The translations under genes and the position numbers were made by a program. From Lindgomyces ingoldianus (lineage: Eukaryota; Ascomycota; Dothideomycetes; Pleosporales; Lindgomycetaceae), in contig NW_022985223.1 of the NCBI RefSeq assembly GCF_010093535.1, positions 1-64,000 of the forward strand: a stretch of 64,000 nt of DNA, written 5' to 3'. Each line of letters opens with the position of its first letter. Within the stretch, counting starts at the first letter, position 1. This document shows, in pieces, positions 32,347 to 44,131 of the stretch. Under the pieces are notes generated by a model. It did no database searches. It saw nothing but the letters and a program-made list of their open reading frames with translations, and was not told where the DNA came from.

Positions 32347-34665
32347 AGTTACACACTGCTGTCGTCTTGTGGGGAAGGGTTCTTTGGGCGGGATCCTATT
32401 AATGGGGAGGAGTGGAGTTGAGAGGTATCAAGACCGGGCACGCGAGGGGCACAGGGGGGCAAGGGGAAGATTATGTACGGGTCCCAATTTCGCCATGGTA
32501 GAATTCAGGTGAGGCCTAATCGAGGCTTGGGCCATTCACGCGGCTCGCGATGCACTCGACTACGATTATCCCTCATGACAGGCCTCGTCTCCAGTGGGGA
32601 TGACTAGTGCGTTCCCCAGGCCCCAGATTCGGATCATCGGCGCTTTCGCCTCTTGGCGTTGGAGGCGACGGTCATTCTCGGATGTGCTCGGGACTAAGCT
32701 ACCGGAAGAGTGCAGTACACCGCGTTGCCCGACGTCAGCAGCTCGCCCGTGCGGAATTCAGCGCGCTCATCTCAGCTGCACCCAACGCTGTGCCGCGGTA
32801 GAAGGGCGTTGCCTACTGATTATGCAGGACAGCTTTCTACGTCAAACAGTCCTGAATGGGTGGTTGCGAGCCAAGGGCTGTTCACTGCTGGGACTACCCT
32901 TTCATAATCCTCCGTAGACAGTCAACCATTTTTTGCCTGCCAGACGCTGCACACGCTCCGCCAGTAGTCTAGCGGCAGCGGCGACCTGCTCTTAAAACTT
33001 CTGCCGGATATGGATATCCCATCTGCAACACGATTGGTCTCGAATCGTGTACTTTGACAACAACGACGCCAGCACCAATGGCCCACAGCCGAGATGCTAG
33101 CCGGCAGACAGTCAACGCGTCGACAGAATTGCGGCCTTTTCCCTCCAAGCTTCCAAGAGCGGTGGACGCCCCGGGTCCAATAGGACTACGTACTCAGCTC
33201 TAGCGGGGCGCAGTAAATTCCGCTGCTATCCTCTTCCTCCCTCTTCAAACGGCACCTGACAATAAGAGCTGACCACTCCGCAAGCTTCTCCATCCAATGC
33301 CTCAAAGAACGCTGAAATGACATGCGCTGACCGTAAAAAAACTGTTGAACCCTTATCTCTCGGCATTCATACCGGGCATTGGGCATGCCAGGTACGGAGA
33401 GAAGTACGGCGTCGATTCAAAAACACCAACAATTTCGAAGCAAGCGAGCGGGAACGTGTGGGGCTGACCACGCCGATCTCCAGAACACCCTGGTGTTGAG
33501 ATTTTGCGGGGAGGGGCGTTGACGTTCTCACGGTGAAGACTCGGACTTTAGCTTCAGCCTTCTCCCGTGTAACGCTTCAGACGCTCTATTAAATCGGCGT
33601 TCTGCATCGCCGTGGAGGAGAGGGCCTTAATTATTCCCTGCAAATGGCTGCATCGACAACGATCCGCGGCCGAACTGCCTGCTGCATTGTGGAGTCGATT
33701 GTCGAGACTCATCTCAGCCTGCAGATTTGAGATAACATGCACAGAGTCTTACAGGGGGCACGAGACTACATCCATCCTGACACATCGGGGTTCCGATCAC
33801 GGAGGTGAGGTCCAGCATCTCACTATTTCCGACAGTATCATATCAACAACAAATTCGGGCTTACCATGGAACACTTGCAATGAAGTTTCATCTCTGAAGC
33901 TTGTAGCTGGATTAAAAGAGACTGTGAAGCCAATTCGAGGCTCTGTTCAAAATCACATCCTGCCACGTTTCTTCGTATGTGTGCAGCGCAAGTCGAGTCA
34001 AGCTATCGCCGATGCGCATCAAGTCGAATTGCGTCTTACGTGGTTAGGTGTTTCACCGACCCACCTTAACAAAATAGGACCTCGCGTCCAGACTCCGAAC
34101 CTACAAGTATCTTAGAGTGCAATTTCTTTGAAAGGTTACAGGATCAAATTGAATGGATTGGCGATGTAGCAAATCATGAATCCAGACTGCGATAGAGTTT
34201 GATGACTCATTAGCGGACTTTCTTTCCAACCTCTAGTCGCATTTTATTAATCGACAAAACCTGAAGTAATTCTTTTCCTTCTGAAGCAGCATCCTTGTGA
34301 AGGAGGGTAGCTAGTCTCATTTGGGGTAGGGTGCTATTTTGATGCATCGTGGGGAATAGTCGGAGGAGGAAACATTTCAGACAAGGATGTGGTCGGGAAA
34401 ACGCGGCTTTGTTGTCATGTCCTCATCCTTAATCTTCAACTCCAACACCTTGATGTCCTCAAGGGGCATAATCGGGCTTGCGGGTGGCGTATGTGAGGCC
34501 CTCTCCTTGAGGTAAGTCTATCCAGGGAGGATTCTTCGTTTCATCTCCCTACCTTGGAGGTTTCATTGGACAAAAGAAAAGTACTTTTTAGACGAGCGCG
34601 ACCTCTCACACCACCTCACGTCTACCCCGGATCCTGCACTCCAGCTCCAATCCGGGTACCTGATT
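32347..34665. other. Gene-free stretch of 2.3 kb
   Basis: Upstream region of the CTF1-like gene (at the left) and 3' flank of the GH5 gene (at the right). Open frames up to 167 codons exist on both strands at 32594-32917 and 33612-34115, but none has a family motif or splice pattern. No repeats or structured RNA were recognised. Confidence 0.45.
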
Positions 34666-36471
34666 TCATTGCTTCCCCGGACATGGCGCTGGAGGTAATG
34701 CCGCACCGACGACCTGGCCCTGCATTTGGAACAGATGCTGTCGAATCTTAGAAATTTGTTCTGTGTAATTGGCTGGATTTTTCGGGTTGCCATATTGCAA
34801 CGTGAACCCATCCTGTTAGTTTCGAAGCCGATATTAGCTACCGGTACCCGGAAGTTGGCCTGACCAGGTGTGGCTTGAGACACTTACATTGTGTTCGACA
34901 AAGGCTGAGCAGTCTGGAACGTTATGCATGAAAAGACTCCAGAAGTGGTCTACGTGATATTAGCCACTTAGTTTTGGTGTGCGGAATACGAGCGCTCGGA
35001 GTGTTCGGAATACGGTGAGACGAAGAAAATCTTCCATGCATTCTTCACAATCTCCGCGAACAAACAACTCACCTCCTGCGATGATCGGCCTGCTCTTGTT
35101 CTGCTGGTTCTCGATCCATGTAAAGAAATCGTCCATAGATGAGATCTTCTGAGATTGAGGGGTCCATCCATACTCGGCCGCGAAGTAAACTTTGTCTACG
35201 GTTCCGACAGCTTCTACTCCTTTCGAGAGCTTACTAACGTCCATCGGATAGAAATGGTCGGAGAAGATGTCGACGCTGGATATGCTCAAATGGGCCGAGT
35301 TAATCCCGTACGTTCCGTCTACGGCTAGCTTCGTAGGTGCAAGTTCTTTGACGTATTGTGTAATCTCTTTCGTCCATTCCACTGGGACATTTTTGTCTCC
35401 GAATGTCGGACCGCCGAGTTCATTTCCAGTCTCATATGCAAATATCGTGGGGTCTTCAGCATAAGTCAACTGAATGTGTCAGCATTGTCAATTATTGGGT
35501 GTCATTCGTACGTTTGTGTACTGGTTTCTATGTGTCAAGATGACCTTGATGTAGTTTTTGAAGTCATCGATAATTGTTCTGTTGGTGTAGAACGCTTGCA
35601 CTTTTGGATCTCTGCGTCAAGTCAGTACAAAGCCTTTTGACAAATCCCCCTTTCCAGATTTACTCAGGTATTCTTCTATGATGATCTACGAGACATGCAG
35701 CATTTTATCGTGGCCCATGAGGAATGGCCAGATGGAGCTAAACTCCTTGCTGGGATTTTAGAGATCGGTAGGAGGATACTTGTTTCTATCCATATCCTGG
35801 CTATGTCCCGTCGTGTGTCCCAATACCCAACATCTCTCAACTCTTGCCCAAGTATAGGATATCGATTGAACGAAAGTAGATACTCACATATTTCCACTGC
35901 TGCCAATGTCAATCCCCCTCCACCTTAGAAACACAAACTTTCCACCATGGTAATAATCATAGTTGTCAGTCTACCGCTAATCAGCGACTTTCTTCTCTTC
36001 AGGTCTGTCTATTCTCCTCTACCTCCAAGCCAAACTTACGAGAGGTGCAAAAATCCTTAAATCATACTTCCTAGCTTGAAAAACTGCCCAATCCATACTT
36101 TCAAACGCTCTCTCATTGACCTCTCCCAGCTTCGGCATCACACTCAAAGGATTCCCCACACTCACTCCCATCGTCTGACTCCTGATCGTCCTTGCACCCA
36201 TTACATTAACCGTAGTCATCACTTCGGTGATGCGGCCTTTCGTTGGATATGACGCGTTGTAAGGTGCGTAGAAGGGTTCGCCGGAAGGAGGGATCACGTT
36301 TTCATCCAGGCCGAGCCAGTATACATTTGCGCCGGAGGCGGTCCATTTTTTTTGATCGAGGTAGAGAGTCGAGCCCCGGCGGGTTATAGGGAGGTCAGCT
36401 AGAGAATGGGAGGGGTGATTGTTGTATGCTAGAGCGGAGGGGAGGAAGAGGAGGGTTAGTATGGACAGCAT
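34666..36471 (-). CDS. Secreted GH5 glycoside hydrolase, mannanase-like
   Basis: The likely reaction is cleavage of beta-1,4-mannan in plant cell walls, outside the cell. Six exons (36040-36471, 35888-35970, 35512-35611, 35073-35469, 34888-34949, 34666-34812) give 406 residues. A signal peptide MLSILTLLFLPSALA opens the protein. Family features are VYWLGLDENV, GARTIRSQTMGVSVG, DYYHGGKFVFLRWRGID, FYTNRTIIDDFKNYI, the acid/base Glu in YETGNELGG, SSVDIFSDHFYPM, and the nucleophile Glu in VYFAAEYGWT. It ends DGFTLQYGNPKNPANYTEQ plus a short tail. The second intron is 276 bases, much longer than its neighbours (42-123), and could hide a short exon, although frame is kept without one. Specificity for mannan is inferred from overall resemblance to GH5_7. 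Confidence 0.88.
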
Positions 36472-37476
36472 TTGTAAAGTGGGTGATCTTCAGTATAGTA
36501 GAACCCGTCGAGCCAACAAGCGTCTGAAGAATAATGTCTTCACACCCACCTTTATATCATCAAACCTACCGCCCATCCAGCCCACAAGCACCAACACCCA
36601 AACCGCAACGGAGCACCATCATCAAAACGACATTCCGCCCACTCTCCCCCATCCTATCCCGTCGAATGACACAAACAAATATTCATTAAACTCTACAATT
36701 CCCTCCACCTAGGCAATAACTCCATGCAATGATTTACCACGATTTGCCATAGCCTCGGACGATTTATCCAACGTTTCTAGAAAACGTTCGATCACCTTAC
36801 CGGAATCATGATGGTTTGTTAAGGTCTCCAGGTTCGGGCGCGGGAAATATATAAGCGGAAAGCTTGTCTCGTGAGTTTAGAGTAAGTGTTGCTAGTTTGG
36901 GAACGGAGGGTGAGGGCCGTTGGGCCGTTTAGGCAAAGACGGGTTATGGGTTGCACATGCGGATCGAAGCATGGGTTGAAAGGTAGAGTAGGGTTTGCGG
37001 TGAAGTTTGCCTGTCTTTTGAATGGAGTTTAGATACGGAGAATGGGGGTGGATGAGTTGCCCATTCTCCCAAATAGCAGTACTGGAGTAGTCGGGGAAGG
37101 AAGCAAGTTGAAAGAAGGGCTGTCGCTCTCGACTATCTGCTAGAGTTATCTTAATTTCAGATTGCATATGCATGCATGGTTGATCGCGCAAGGCTCGGGT
37201 CTTCTAGAAGATTATTTTATACCTTAATAAAGATCCCTATTGCATAAAAATAATTGATTGGACAGAGCTTGACGAATTTCGATTGCGGGTTCGCATAGAG
37301 CTTTGAATGCAGTTTATACAACTATTAGCATGGCTGTCTTTAGCAAAACGGAGGATAAATTCACCCTTGCGAAGATAAAACGTTGAAAGCGTATTGCAAA
37401 AATGTTGACTTTTTATAGACCTTACACTGCACCCACACATCATTCCTCTTCCTCTCCCTTCTAGCATATCTAACTC
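36472..37476. other. GH5 promoter and gene-free spacer
   Basis: The minus-strand TATAAA at 36551-36556 is 80 bases before the GH5 start codon and is a good TATA candidate. The rest is AT-rich in parts, with no supported gene. Confidence 0.5.
36551..36556 (-). promoter_or_regulatory. TATA box of the GH5 gene
   Basis: TATAAA on the minus strand, 80 bases upstream of the start codon. Confidence 0.6.
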
Positions 37477-38272
37477 TCAAGCCTCCAAAATCCCCCCACT
37501 CCAAATACAAATTCCGCCACAATCCGCTCCGCCCTTGGCCGGATCACATCCATCCGTAGGATCATCAATACAGGTATAATTCGTGGGACAACTCAATCCT
37601 TTTAAGCCTCCACACGCAATCCTGGGTCCAACACAGACGCCAATACAGTCAGCGCCGCCGTGCTTGGGATCGCAGTCGTCGCGCGGGTCATCTACGCATT
37701 TCAAGCCATCGGGACAGGGCAAGCCGGCGAAGCCACCGCAACGGGGTCCAATTGGCAAGACGGTGGGGACTGGGGTAGCGGTGGTTGTGGGTTTGGCAAT
37801 GGGGTCTCGGGCAATGATTCCGCAAACCTAATTTCAATTAGTATGGATTTGACTAAACCTTGAACAAAGAGGACTTGAAAGGTGGGATTGTATGAATGAT
37901 TTGGTCTGTGGCAAAGGAGCTCATATGACTCATATTTTCAAGAGGGAAATGTTGGGGAGTATGAACATGTGGGCGTGAGTAAATTCAGACATCAGCGGAC
38001 CTGAGGAGTTGGCTTGGGGCACTTGATCCCCTTCGCAAGGTAGGATTGATAGCATGCCTCCGCGGCAGAGTTCTTGCATTCGCACTCCTGGATGAACGTC
38101 AGCTGAAGAATATATCTGCATACTTTTAGCAATAGCTTACAGCGATCAAGCTCATCGGACATATTGGTGGTTTGCAGAAGCAATTTCCAACGACTTCACC
38201 AACCGGGTTTGCCACTGGATTGGCGACTGCCAAAGAGACAAGCGCAGCAGCGATGACAACGAAGGACTTCAT
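37477..38272 (-). CDS. Secreted cysteine-rich protein with two internal repeats
   Basis: Function unknown; its features are those of apoplastic or effector-like fungal proteins. Three exons (38141-38272, 38001-38102, 37477-37827) give 194 residues. The signal peptide MKSFVVIAAALVSLAVA opens it. The first domain has CFCKPPICP, ECECKNSAAEACYQSYL and KCPKPTPQ. A Pro/Thr linker leads to two repeats of about 38 residues, each with the pattern CGGxxGLxCPxxxxCxDDPxDxCDPxxGGADCxGxC. The repeats hold six cysteines each, so three disulfides per repeat are likely. The first intron is only 38 bases and the second is 173. Both are GT-AG and keep frame, but transcript support would be useful for the short one. 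A TATA box lies 87 bases upstream of the start. Confidence 0.8.
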
Positions 38273-38358
38273 GATAAACAGGCTGAAACTATGCAGAAAA
38301 TAGAGACAAGAATATCTGATACGCAGTATAGACGTTTCTGCTAGGAAATGCAGATTCA

Positions 38359-38364
38359 TTTATA
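38359..38364 (-). promoter_or_regulatory. TATA box of the cysteine-rich protein gene
   Basis: TATAAA on the minus strand, 87 bases before the start codon. Confidence 0.55.
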
Positions 38365-38659
38365 CTTGACCCAGTACTTTACGAAATACGAACTAACCGA
38401 AAACATTACATATGAGTGGCAGATCGGCTTAAAACGACCAATTACGAACCTATTCTTAGTATAAAAGAACGAAACCATCGCGCTGGGCCTGCAATTTATG
38501 CACATACGAGCGTTAAAGTTCCACAGAGAAAAGGGTAAATGAATTTAAGCCTCTTGGCACTACAAAATATGCCAGAAACTCTCAAAATTTCACGCGGTGG
38601 CCGATGTGATTTTCCGTATAGTACAGGAAAAAATCCGATTCGCTTTTTGATAGGAGGAT

Positions 38660-40157
38660 TTACAGTTTTGAAGAACCTTTTGGACGCTCCATGGCTTTTG
38701 TTTTGTTCTTGAAGTTCTTGACGAGCTGACGGACGCCAAGATCCAGCAAAACATCCTCTGACCCTCCCGGAATGCGCACGCCGGGCGCCTCTCGGTATAT
38801 TCCTGAAAACGAACGTCAGTCAGACATACATCGGACGGAGCGCTATTTGGCCGGATGAGAATACGAAAACGAAAAGGGCTGCTGTAGAGAGAGGAGTGGC
38901 TTGCGGAGAAACTTACGCTCGACCAATTCACCCTGCCCTGATCTCGTGTAACCGTTTCCACCAAACAGTAGTACTGCGCATTGTGCGCACTCATTCAGAA
39001 CAATGCCTGATTGGGCTTTGACCATCGCAGTGAGACCACCAAGCTCGATGTCAGCGGTCTCCTTGGGTAATTGGGTCATCTGGTACACGAATTGCTCGAC
39101 CCAAGCCCATTGGCTCTCCAGCAAAGCGCCACATTTGGCCAGGCGGTGTCTCACAACAGGCTGCTCGACAAGAGTCTTTCCGAACGCCTCACGCTTGAGA
39201 ACATACTCCATGGCAGCTGCCAGTGCGACGCGAGCTGATCGTGTTGCACCAATAGCGATAGTGAGGCGCTCGTGGTTGAAGTTGGTCATGATGTACTTCA
39301 TGCCCATGCCCTCCTGACCGATTAGATTCTCCACTGGCACCTTGACATCGTCAAGTTCAATGAAGGTAGTGCCAGCTGAGACTTGACCACCGACTTTCAA
39401 TCTTCGCATGGTGACGCCCGGATATCCCTTCAATGGCACAACAACCATGGAGAGGCCAGAAGGCCCTGGCCCCCCAGTTCGTACTGCCATAGAGGAGTAC
39501 TCAGCCCAGATACCGTTGGTAATCCACTTTTTCGTGCCATTGATTATGTAGTGTTTCCCGTCTGGTGTCTTCGTTGCGGTAGTGGAAATATTTGCCACGT
39601 CAGAACCAGCACTGGGCTCGGTAATGGCGATACATGTCCGCTTCTTGCCCGTCAAAAGCTCGGGCAGAAGGCGCTCTTGTAGCTGCTTATTGCCGTATTT
39701 GAGGATTGGAGGTACACCAAACGAGATCCCGGTTGTGAGAGAGCCCGAGGGACCTGCCAGTCCGGAGCGCGCCATCTACATGCACCACTGTCAGCTTTCC
39801 GGAAGCACAGGTATTTCAGCAACCTACCTCATCGCAGTAGATCATGGTATGGATGTAGTCAAAGTCTTCGACCTTCAACACTCCCAATATCTCATGGATC
39901 CCCAGTCTCTTGAGCCATTCTACAGGCAATGGAGCGGGTAGGGATGGAATCAGCATCCCCGCTTTCGCAAAGGTGTCGAAGACATGTTCAGGCAACGTTT
40001 CGGCGGTATCCCATTCCAAAGCATTCTCCAGCAGATTATTTTGTATGAACTTTCGACAGGCTTTTTGCCATTTCAAATGCGTTGGCTTGTAATATGGAGA
40101 TGGGAGGCCAGCGAGATAGGGAGGCTCTGAGAAGGGTACAATGGGGGTAGACGACAT
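38660..40157 (-). CDS. Peroxisomal acyl-CoA dehydrogenase
   Basis: It oxidises an acyl-CoA to the enoyl-CoA using FAD. Three exons (39828-40157, 38917-39775, 38660-38802) give 443 residues. Family features are the FAD/substrate block CIAITEPSAGSDVANIST, KKWITNGIWAEYSSMAVR, LDDVKVPVENLIGQEGMGMKYIM, NHERLTIAIGATRSARVAL, the C-terminal helix domain with CAQCAVLLFGGNGYTRSGQGELVER, IYREAPGVRIPGGSEDVLLDLG and RQLVKNFKNK. The protein ends in SSKL, a perfect type 1 peroxisomal targeting signal, so peroxisomal rather than mitochondrial use is predicted. No mitochondrial presequence is visible. The third exon boundary (CGAG joined to GAATATACCG) is confirmed by the conserved ELVERIYRE. The precise acyl substrate is not determined by the sequence. 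Confidence 0.96.
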
Positions 40158-41868
40158 GGTCAGGGTGGAACGATGTCAACAGCGGAGTATTAAGACGAGA
40201 TAAATATCAAGAGCAAAAGGTCCGTCCTTCGACATGTTTCCATGACGCTGCACCCGAGCATATAAGCAACGCCGCAGTTTGTTGTTGCAGTTGGAGGATC
40301 TGGGCCGGGGTGCCACAAGAGCCGAGGTCCACCGAAGATGCCACAACTCTGCTGATCTCACTTAACAACGTTTGTTAAACACGTAAACCTCAATAAAGAA
40401 TTCAAGTTTCGGATAAATGGGGCAAGTCCTTGACGGTGTCTTGTCACTAGGCGCTATGCCCGCGAATGTCCAGGTCTATTGTGAAGGACCCTTCATGGCC
40501 AGGCCTCTCAATCGTCGCTCTACTTATATCATGATCGTCCTACGCATCAACAATAGCAAATATAAACTCTAAGATCACCAGTGGAATAACGAAGCCTTTT
40601 TTTTAACTTTTATATTTGAGCCCAGATGTTTTGTCGGATCGAATCTGCCTTTCCACGGCTTTACAAAATATCTCGACTCGGGTGTTCGAGTCAGCTGGCA
40701 CCTGAACTCAACCGCCGTCGGCCCTGGAAGAGATCTGAAAATTTTAGCTAACTGGGGTTGCTCATGTATTGTATGATGGCACACACGATGGAGCATGATA
40801 GGGTTTGGTTAAGTCCTGGAACCTGTATCCACTTAGCCCTTCCCCCGAGCTCTAGCTAAACGCTCCAAAGGTCACTATCTAGCCAATGTCCGTAGGCGAC
40901 AACATGCTATACTCATCCTATTCCCAGCTTGTAAGAGGCCTAGAGCTCTAACGCACATGCCAAGGGAAGAGAGGAATGCGACCTGAAAGCATGGGATGAT
41001 TATTTTTGTGTAACTTGAGCTTCAGGGATCGCTTCGCCCAGATTAGCGAAGAAATGAGAATGTAGTATTCTTTATTCGGTATGTTTTCCACTGGTAATGT
41101 GGCTAAGCGGCCAACATGGTGGCTGAAGAGAAGATCTGAGCCATTCCCTACTGCATGGTCGACTTTTGGGCGATTGCATTGGCGTTCAAGTTGCAGTTGC
41201 TCAAATGGAGGAACATTCTAAGGCTCGATTTGGGAGCGCCTATTAGGAAGCTCTACCTTAATGCTATAAATGCAAGAGGTTACACAGTTCACTAGTGCAG
41301 ATTGATCGTCTGCCAAAAGACTTTCCAACAAATTTGGTTGCATACCTTTGTGGTCTCTTCTAATTCTCATTGAATACCCATTGTTTTTGGCTCCTCATTG
41401 TCACTATAAGAAATTCATGCATAGTGTTACAGCATCTTTCGGGATGCAAGGCATATGTTGGCTTCGAAGACTACCAGGTGAGCAGTGAGTACTTCTTGAT
41501 CGTAGAATTGGCAAGTAATATCTTTGGTTCGTCAATTTCCGACTCACATATACATCCTTTCTTCTAGCAATGATTGACCCGCAGCACACTATTGACCTCC
41601 GAATCAGATTCAGGCCTTGAGTGAAAAATCTCTGCACTTCCCGCCGTTTCCTACTCAACCACCTTTAAGCTCTCTATACTTCTCATAAGACAACCTAGCA
41701 ACTAGAAGAACATCTCGAGGCCTTCTAGAACGGGTTGATCTTGATCTCCTACCAAACGCAGAGGGAAACCCAGGGCTAGCGGATTGCGCAACGCCGGTGG
41801 AAATTTGTACGGTTAGACTCGCCGCTTAAAATGCAAATGCCTATTTCTCAAGATTCGACACACTCTTC
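40158..41868. other. Gene-free stretch of 1.7 kb
   Basis: No supported gene; AT-rich in places. Short open frames at 40176-40361, 40575-40796 and 41370-41658 have no motif. The last 300 bases may include decayed exons of the remnant that begins at 41869. Confidence 0.4.
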
Positions 41869-42333
41869 ATGAATAGGAAACGATCAAAGCTCAAGAGTCT
41901 TCCCAAATACCCCCAGGCGACAGAGCTGGATGCCGAGATGAAGCGGCTATGGGCGGGCCTTGAGGTTCACGTAAGGATTGTGTGTGTTCCAGAGAGTCTT
42001 TCTGCGACATAGGTTTGCTTGTTAGCTGCTTTACGAACTTTCAAACGGACATATTGCTCCTCGGTCCCCTGACGGCTACAAACTACACTTTTCTTCTAGT
42101 CCAGACTTTCGAAACCTCAGATTTAACGCAGCTAACAAGTGCATCATGAAACCTGGGTAAGAGACTTTCTCTCACTACTCTGGATCAAAATTCGGGTTCA
42201 TCTGGTGTAGACACCATAGTCGCCCGGGTCCGCCCGATTCCTACGAATGATATGAGGAATTGGCAGATATTCGTGGGGTTGAAGAGTAGTCTGTTGAAGA
42301 GGAAAAGGAGGGTGGAGTGAAGTTGATTTGAAT
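41869..42333 (+). pseudogene. Gene remnant of unknown family
   Basis: Three short blocks joined by GT-AG introns stay in frame: 41869-41970 (MNRKRSKLKSLPKYPQATEL, AEMKRLWAGLEVH), 42026-42156 (LLYELSNGHIAPRSPDGYKL, HFSSSPDFRNLRFNAANKC) and 42211 onward (HHSRPGPPDSYE). A TGA follows at 42248. The same frame then continues coding-like through YEELADIRGVEE, a TAG, and SVEEEKEGGVKLI to a final TGA near 42331. Two stops inside a charged, gene-like tail suggest a decaying gene, or a real short protein of 90 residues ending at the first stop. The frame also seems to extend upstream of 41869. I do not recognise the family. Confidence 0.35.
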
Positions 42334-42459
42334 GGTGAGAATTTTATCGGCTGTTATGTTGAAGTACTTGTGTTCGGTTATTTAGACTTCGTGGTATTTC
42401 TGTCTGCCTCCTTTCGTATCCACCAGCTCACAGCGCAGTTGCTTCCTACTGACCGATAT

Positions 42460-44131
42460 TCATGCTTTGCGAAAACTGAAGGGACATCCACCCCGCCCGC
42501 TAGCCATGAGTCTTTCCCTCGTTGCCTTACACTCATCCTGCCCCTTACTCTCTAGCTTCTCAGGTCCAAGCTCAAAAATGTGATAACCTTGCGGTTTGAA
42601 GTTCTTCCCGTCCGGAAATGGGCGTCCAAGGGCCCAGCGAGTCCACGCTGCAAGGTTGAAGCGATAGGATAATGTTGCGGGGACATACCTGGTCATGTTA
42701 GTAAAAAAGGTCAGTTAGACGTGAGAACAATTCAGAATTCTTACCAAGGCTCGGCTTCGTAAATTATTTGATGGTAACGACCGGTATTTGGATCAGGGTC
42801 GTCCGTAATTGTCTTAAAGCGCATGGAATATGGTCGTGGAGGGAGGAGGTAGTGGATGAAGAGCTTGCGGGTTGTTAAAGTGAGGGATACGAGAGATGGG
42901 TAGAAACTTGGTGGATCGTCGTAGCTTAAATTTAAATTAGCAAAGATATGCTCATCGGGGAGGGTCGTGGCACACATCATAGCCCTCCTCAATCTCTCAT
43001 CCATAAGCGTGACAACGGCTTGTTTACCGGCTGGCTTCATGGATCGCGGGGCGTTGCAGAGTAAGATGGCGATTGTCTCTTCTGCGAGCTGATGATTCCA
43101 CTTGTTTGGTACCATATTCCGCTTCTCGTAGGCATCTGACCACAAGCGCAGGTCCTCGACAAACTGGAGACCGTCCTTGAAACCAGATTGTCCGTTAGCA
43201 AGGGCTTCCCAAGTTATTCCCATTGCATCGCCGATCGATTTCCAAAGAGTCCCGCTGAAACGTGGTAAGCTTAATCTAAACAGAGGAGACATGGAGGACT
43301 AACAAAGCACACAACTCCATTGGAGTAAACGCTCGCCACTCATACATTCTTACCCAACGTTCCACTTCTAGTATAAAGAGAGATAGTGTGTACAACAAGT
43401 CGTCGTTGCTGATCTTGCCGGACTTCTGATACATACCATGCAAGAAGTTCATTCGAGCTATGGCGGAGTTGGCTCGGTCGGATTCCGGTGCATGTGACAG
43501 GAACTCTGTGATGAGGATTGATGTATCGGCATAGCGCTGGGGTAAAGTCAGTGCCCACTCAAAGATGTAGGACGCGGTGGGGAGGAAATACTCTTGGCGC
43601 ATATTGAACCTCGGACAGCTGGCGCGTTTCACAGAGGAGCTTGCTTATGGTGGGAATGCCGTATGTTCTGTGGTGTTAAGGTCAGATTTCTAAAATGTTC
43701 TAAGATGGAGGCACTATAGTAGAGCGAAGGGATGCCAAGTGTGAATTCGCTCTCGCCCCAGGCTGGACAAATCTAGAGACAAGCGTAAGAAATGACGTAA
43801 GAGATAGAAGGCCATTAGCTTGCTTTTTAAAGAAGAATGTCAAGAAACGTAAAGTGATATTCCAGGAAAACACATAAGACTAAACAAAGACTGCGTACCT
43901 GAACAGCGCGAATTGCAGAGCTTTCTCAATAGTGAAGGGGAATTCAAGCGAAATGCAGTATTTGCAGATCTCAAAGGCATGCTGAGTCGTCATCCTAGAG
44001 AAATCCTCTCTTGTCTTGTAGGGATAATCTCGATGTCTCTTGTCTCGTCGAAGATAGCGAAGGCTTCGACAGAAGAGGAGGTAGCTTGCGAATGAAACGA
44101 GGCCTGCCGTAGGCCAGAAGCTTAGAGCCAT
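42460..44131 (-). CDS. MpaB-like ER-bound oxygenase (DUF2236 family)
   Basis: The family includes MpaB of mycophenolic acid synthesis, an ER-anchored enzyme for oxidative cleavage of a prenyl chain, and is related to rubber oxygenases; most fungal members have no assigned role. Six exons (43899-44131, 43610-43667, 43304-43536, 42976-43254, 42745-42924, 42460-42688) give 403 residues. An N-terminal membrane anchor (WPTAGLVSFASYLLF) is followed by the family's TYGIPTISKLLCETRQLS, RYADTSILITEFLSHAPESD, AIARMNFLHGMYQKSGKI, DDLLYTLSLFILEVERWV, GTLWKSIGDAMGI and DGLQFVEDLRLW. The tail is GRYHQIIYEAEPWYVPA, WTRWALGRPFPDGK and GRGGCPF. Conserved His residues in EFLSHAP and MNFLHG may bind heme. All introns keep frame. 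No biosynthetic gene lies next to it, so its substrate is open. Confidence 0.9.

Noticed and set aside
33612..34115. 167-codon plus-strand frame
   Set aside because: Composition and residue pattern look random, and overlapping frames of similar length exist nearby.
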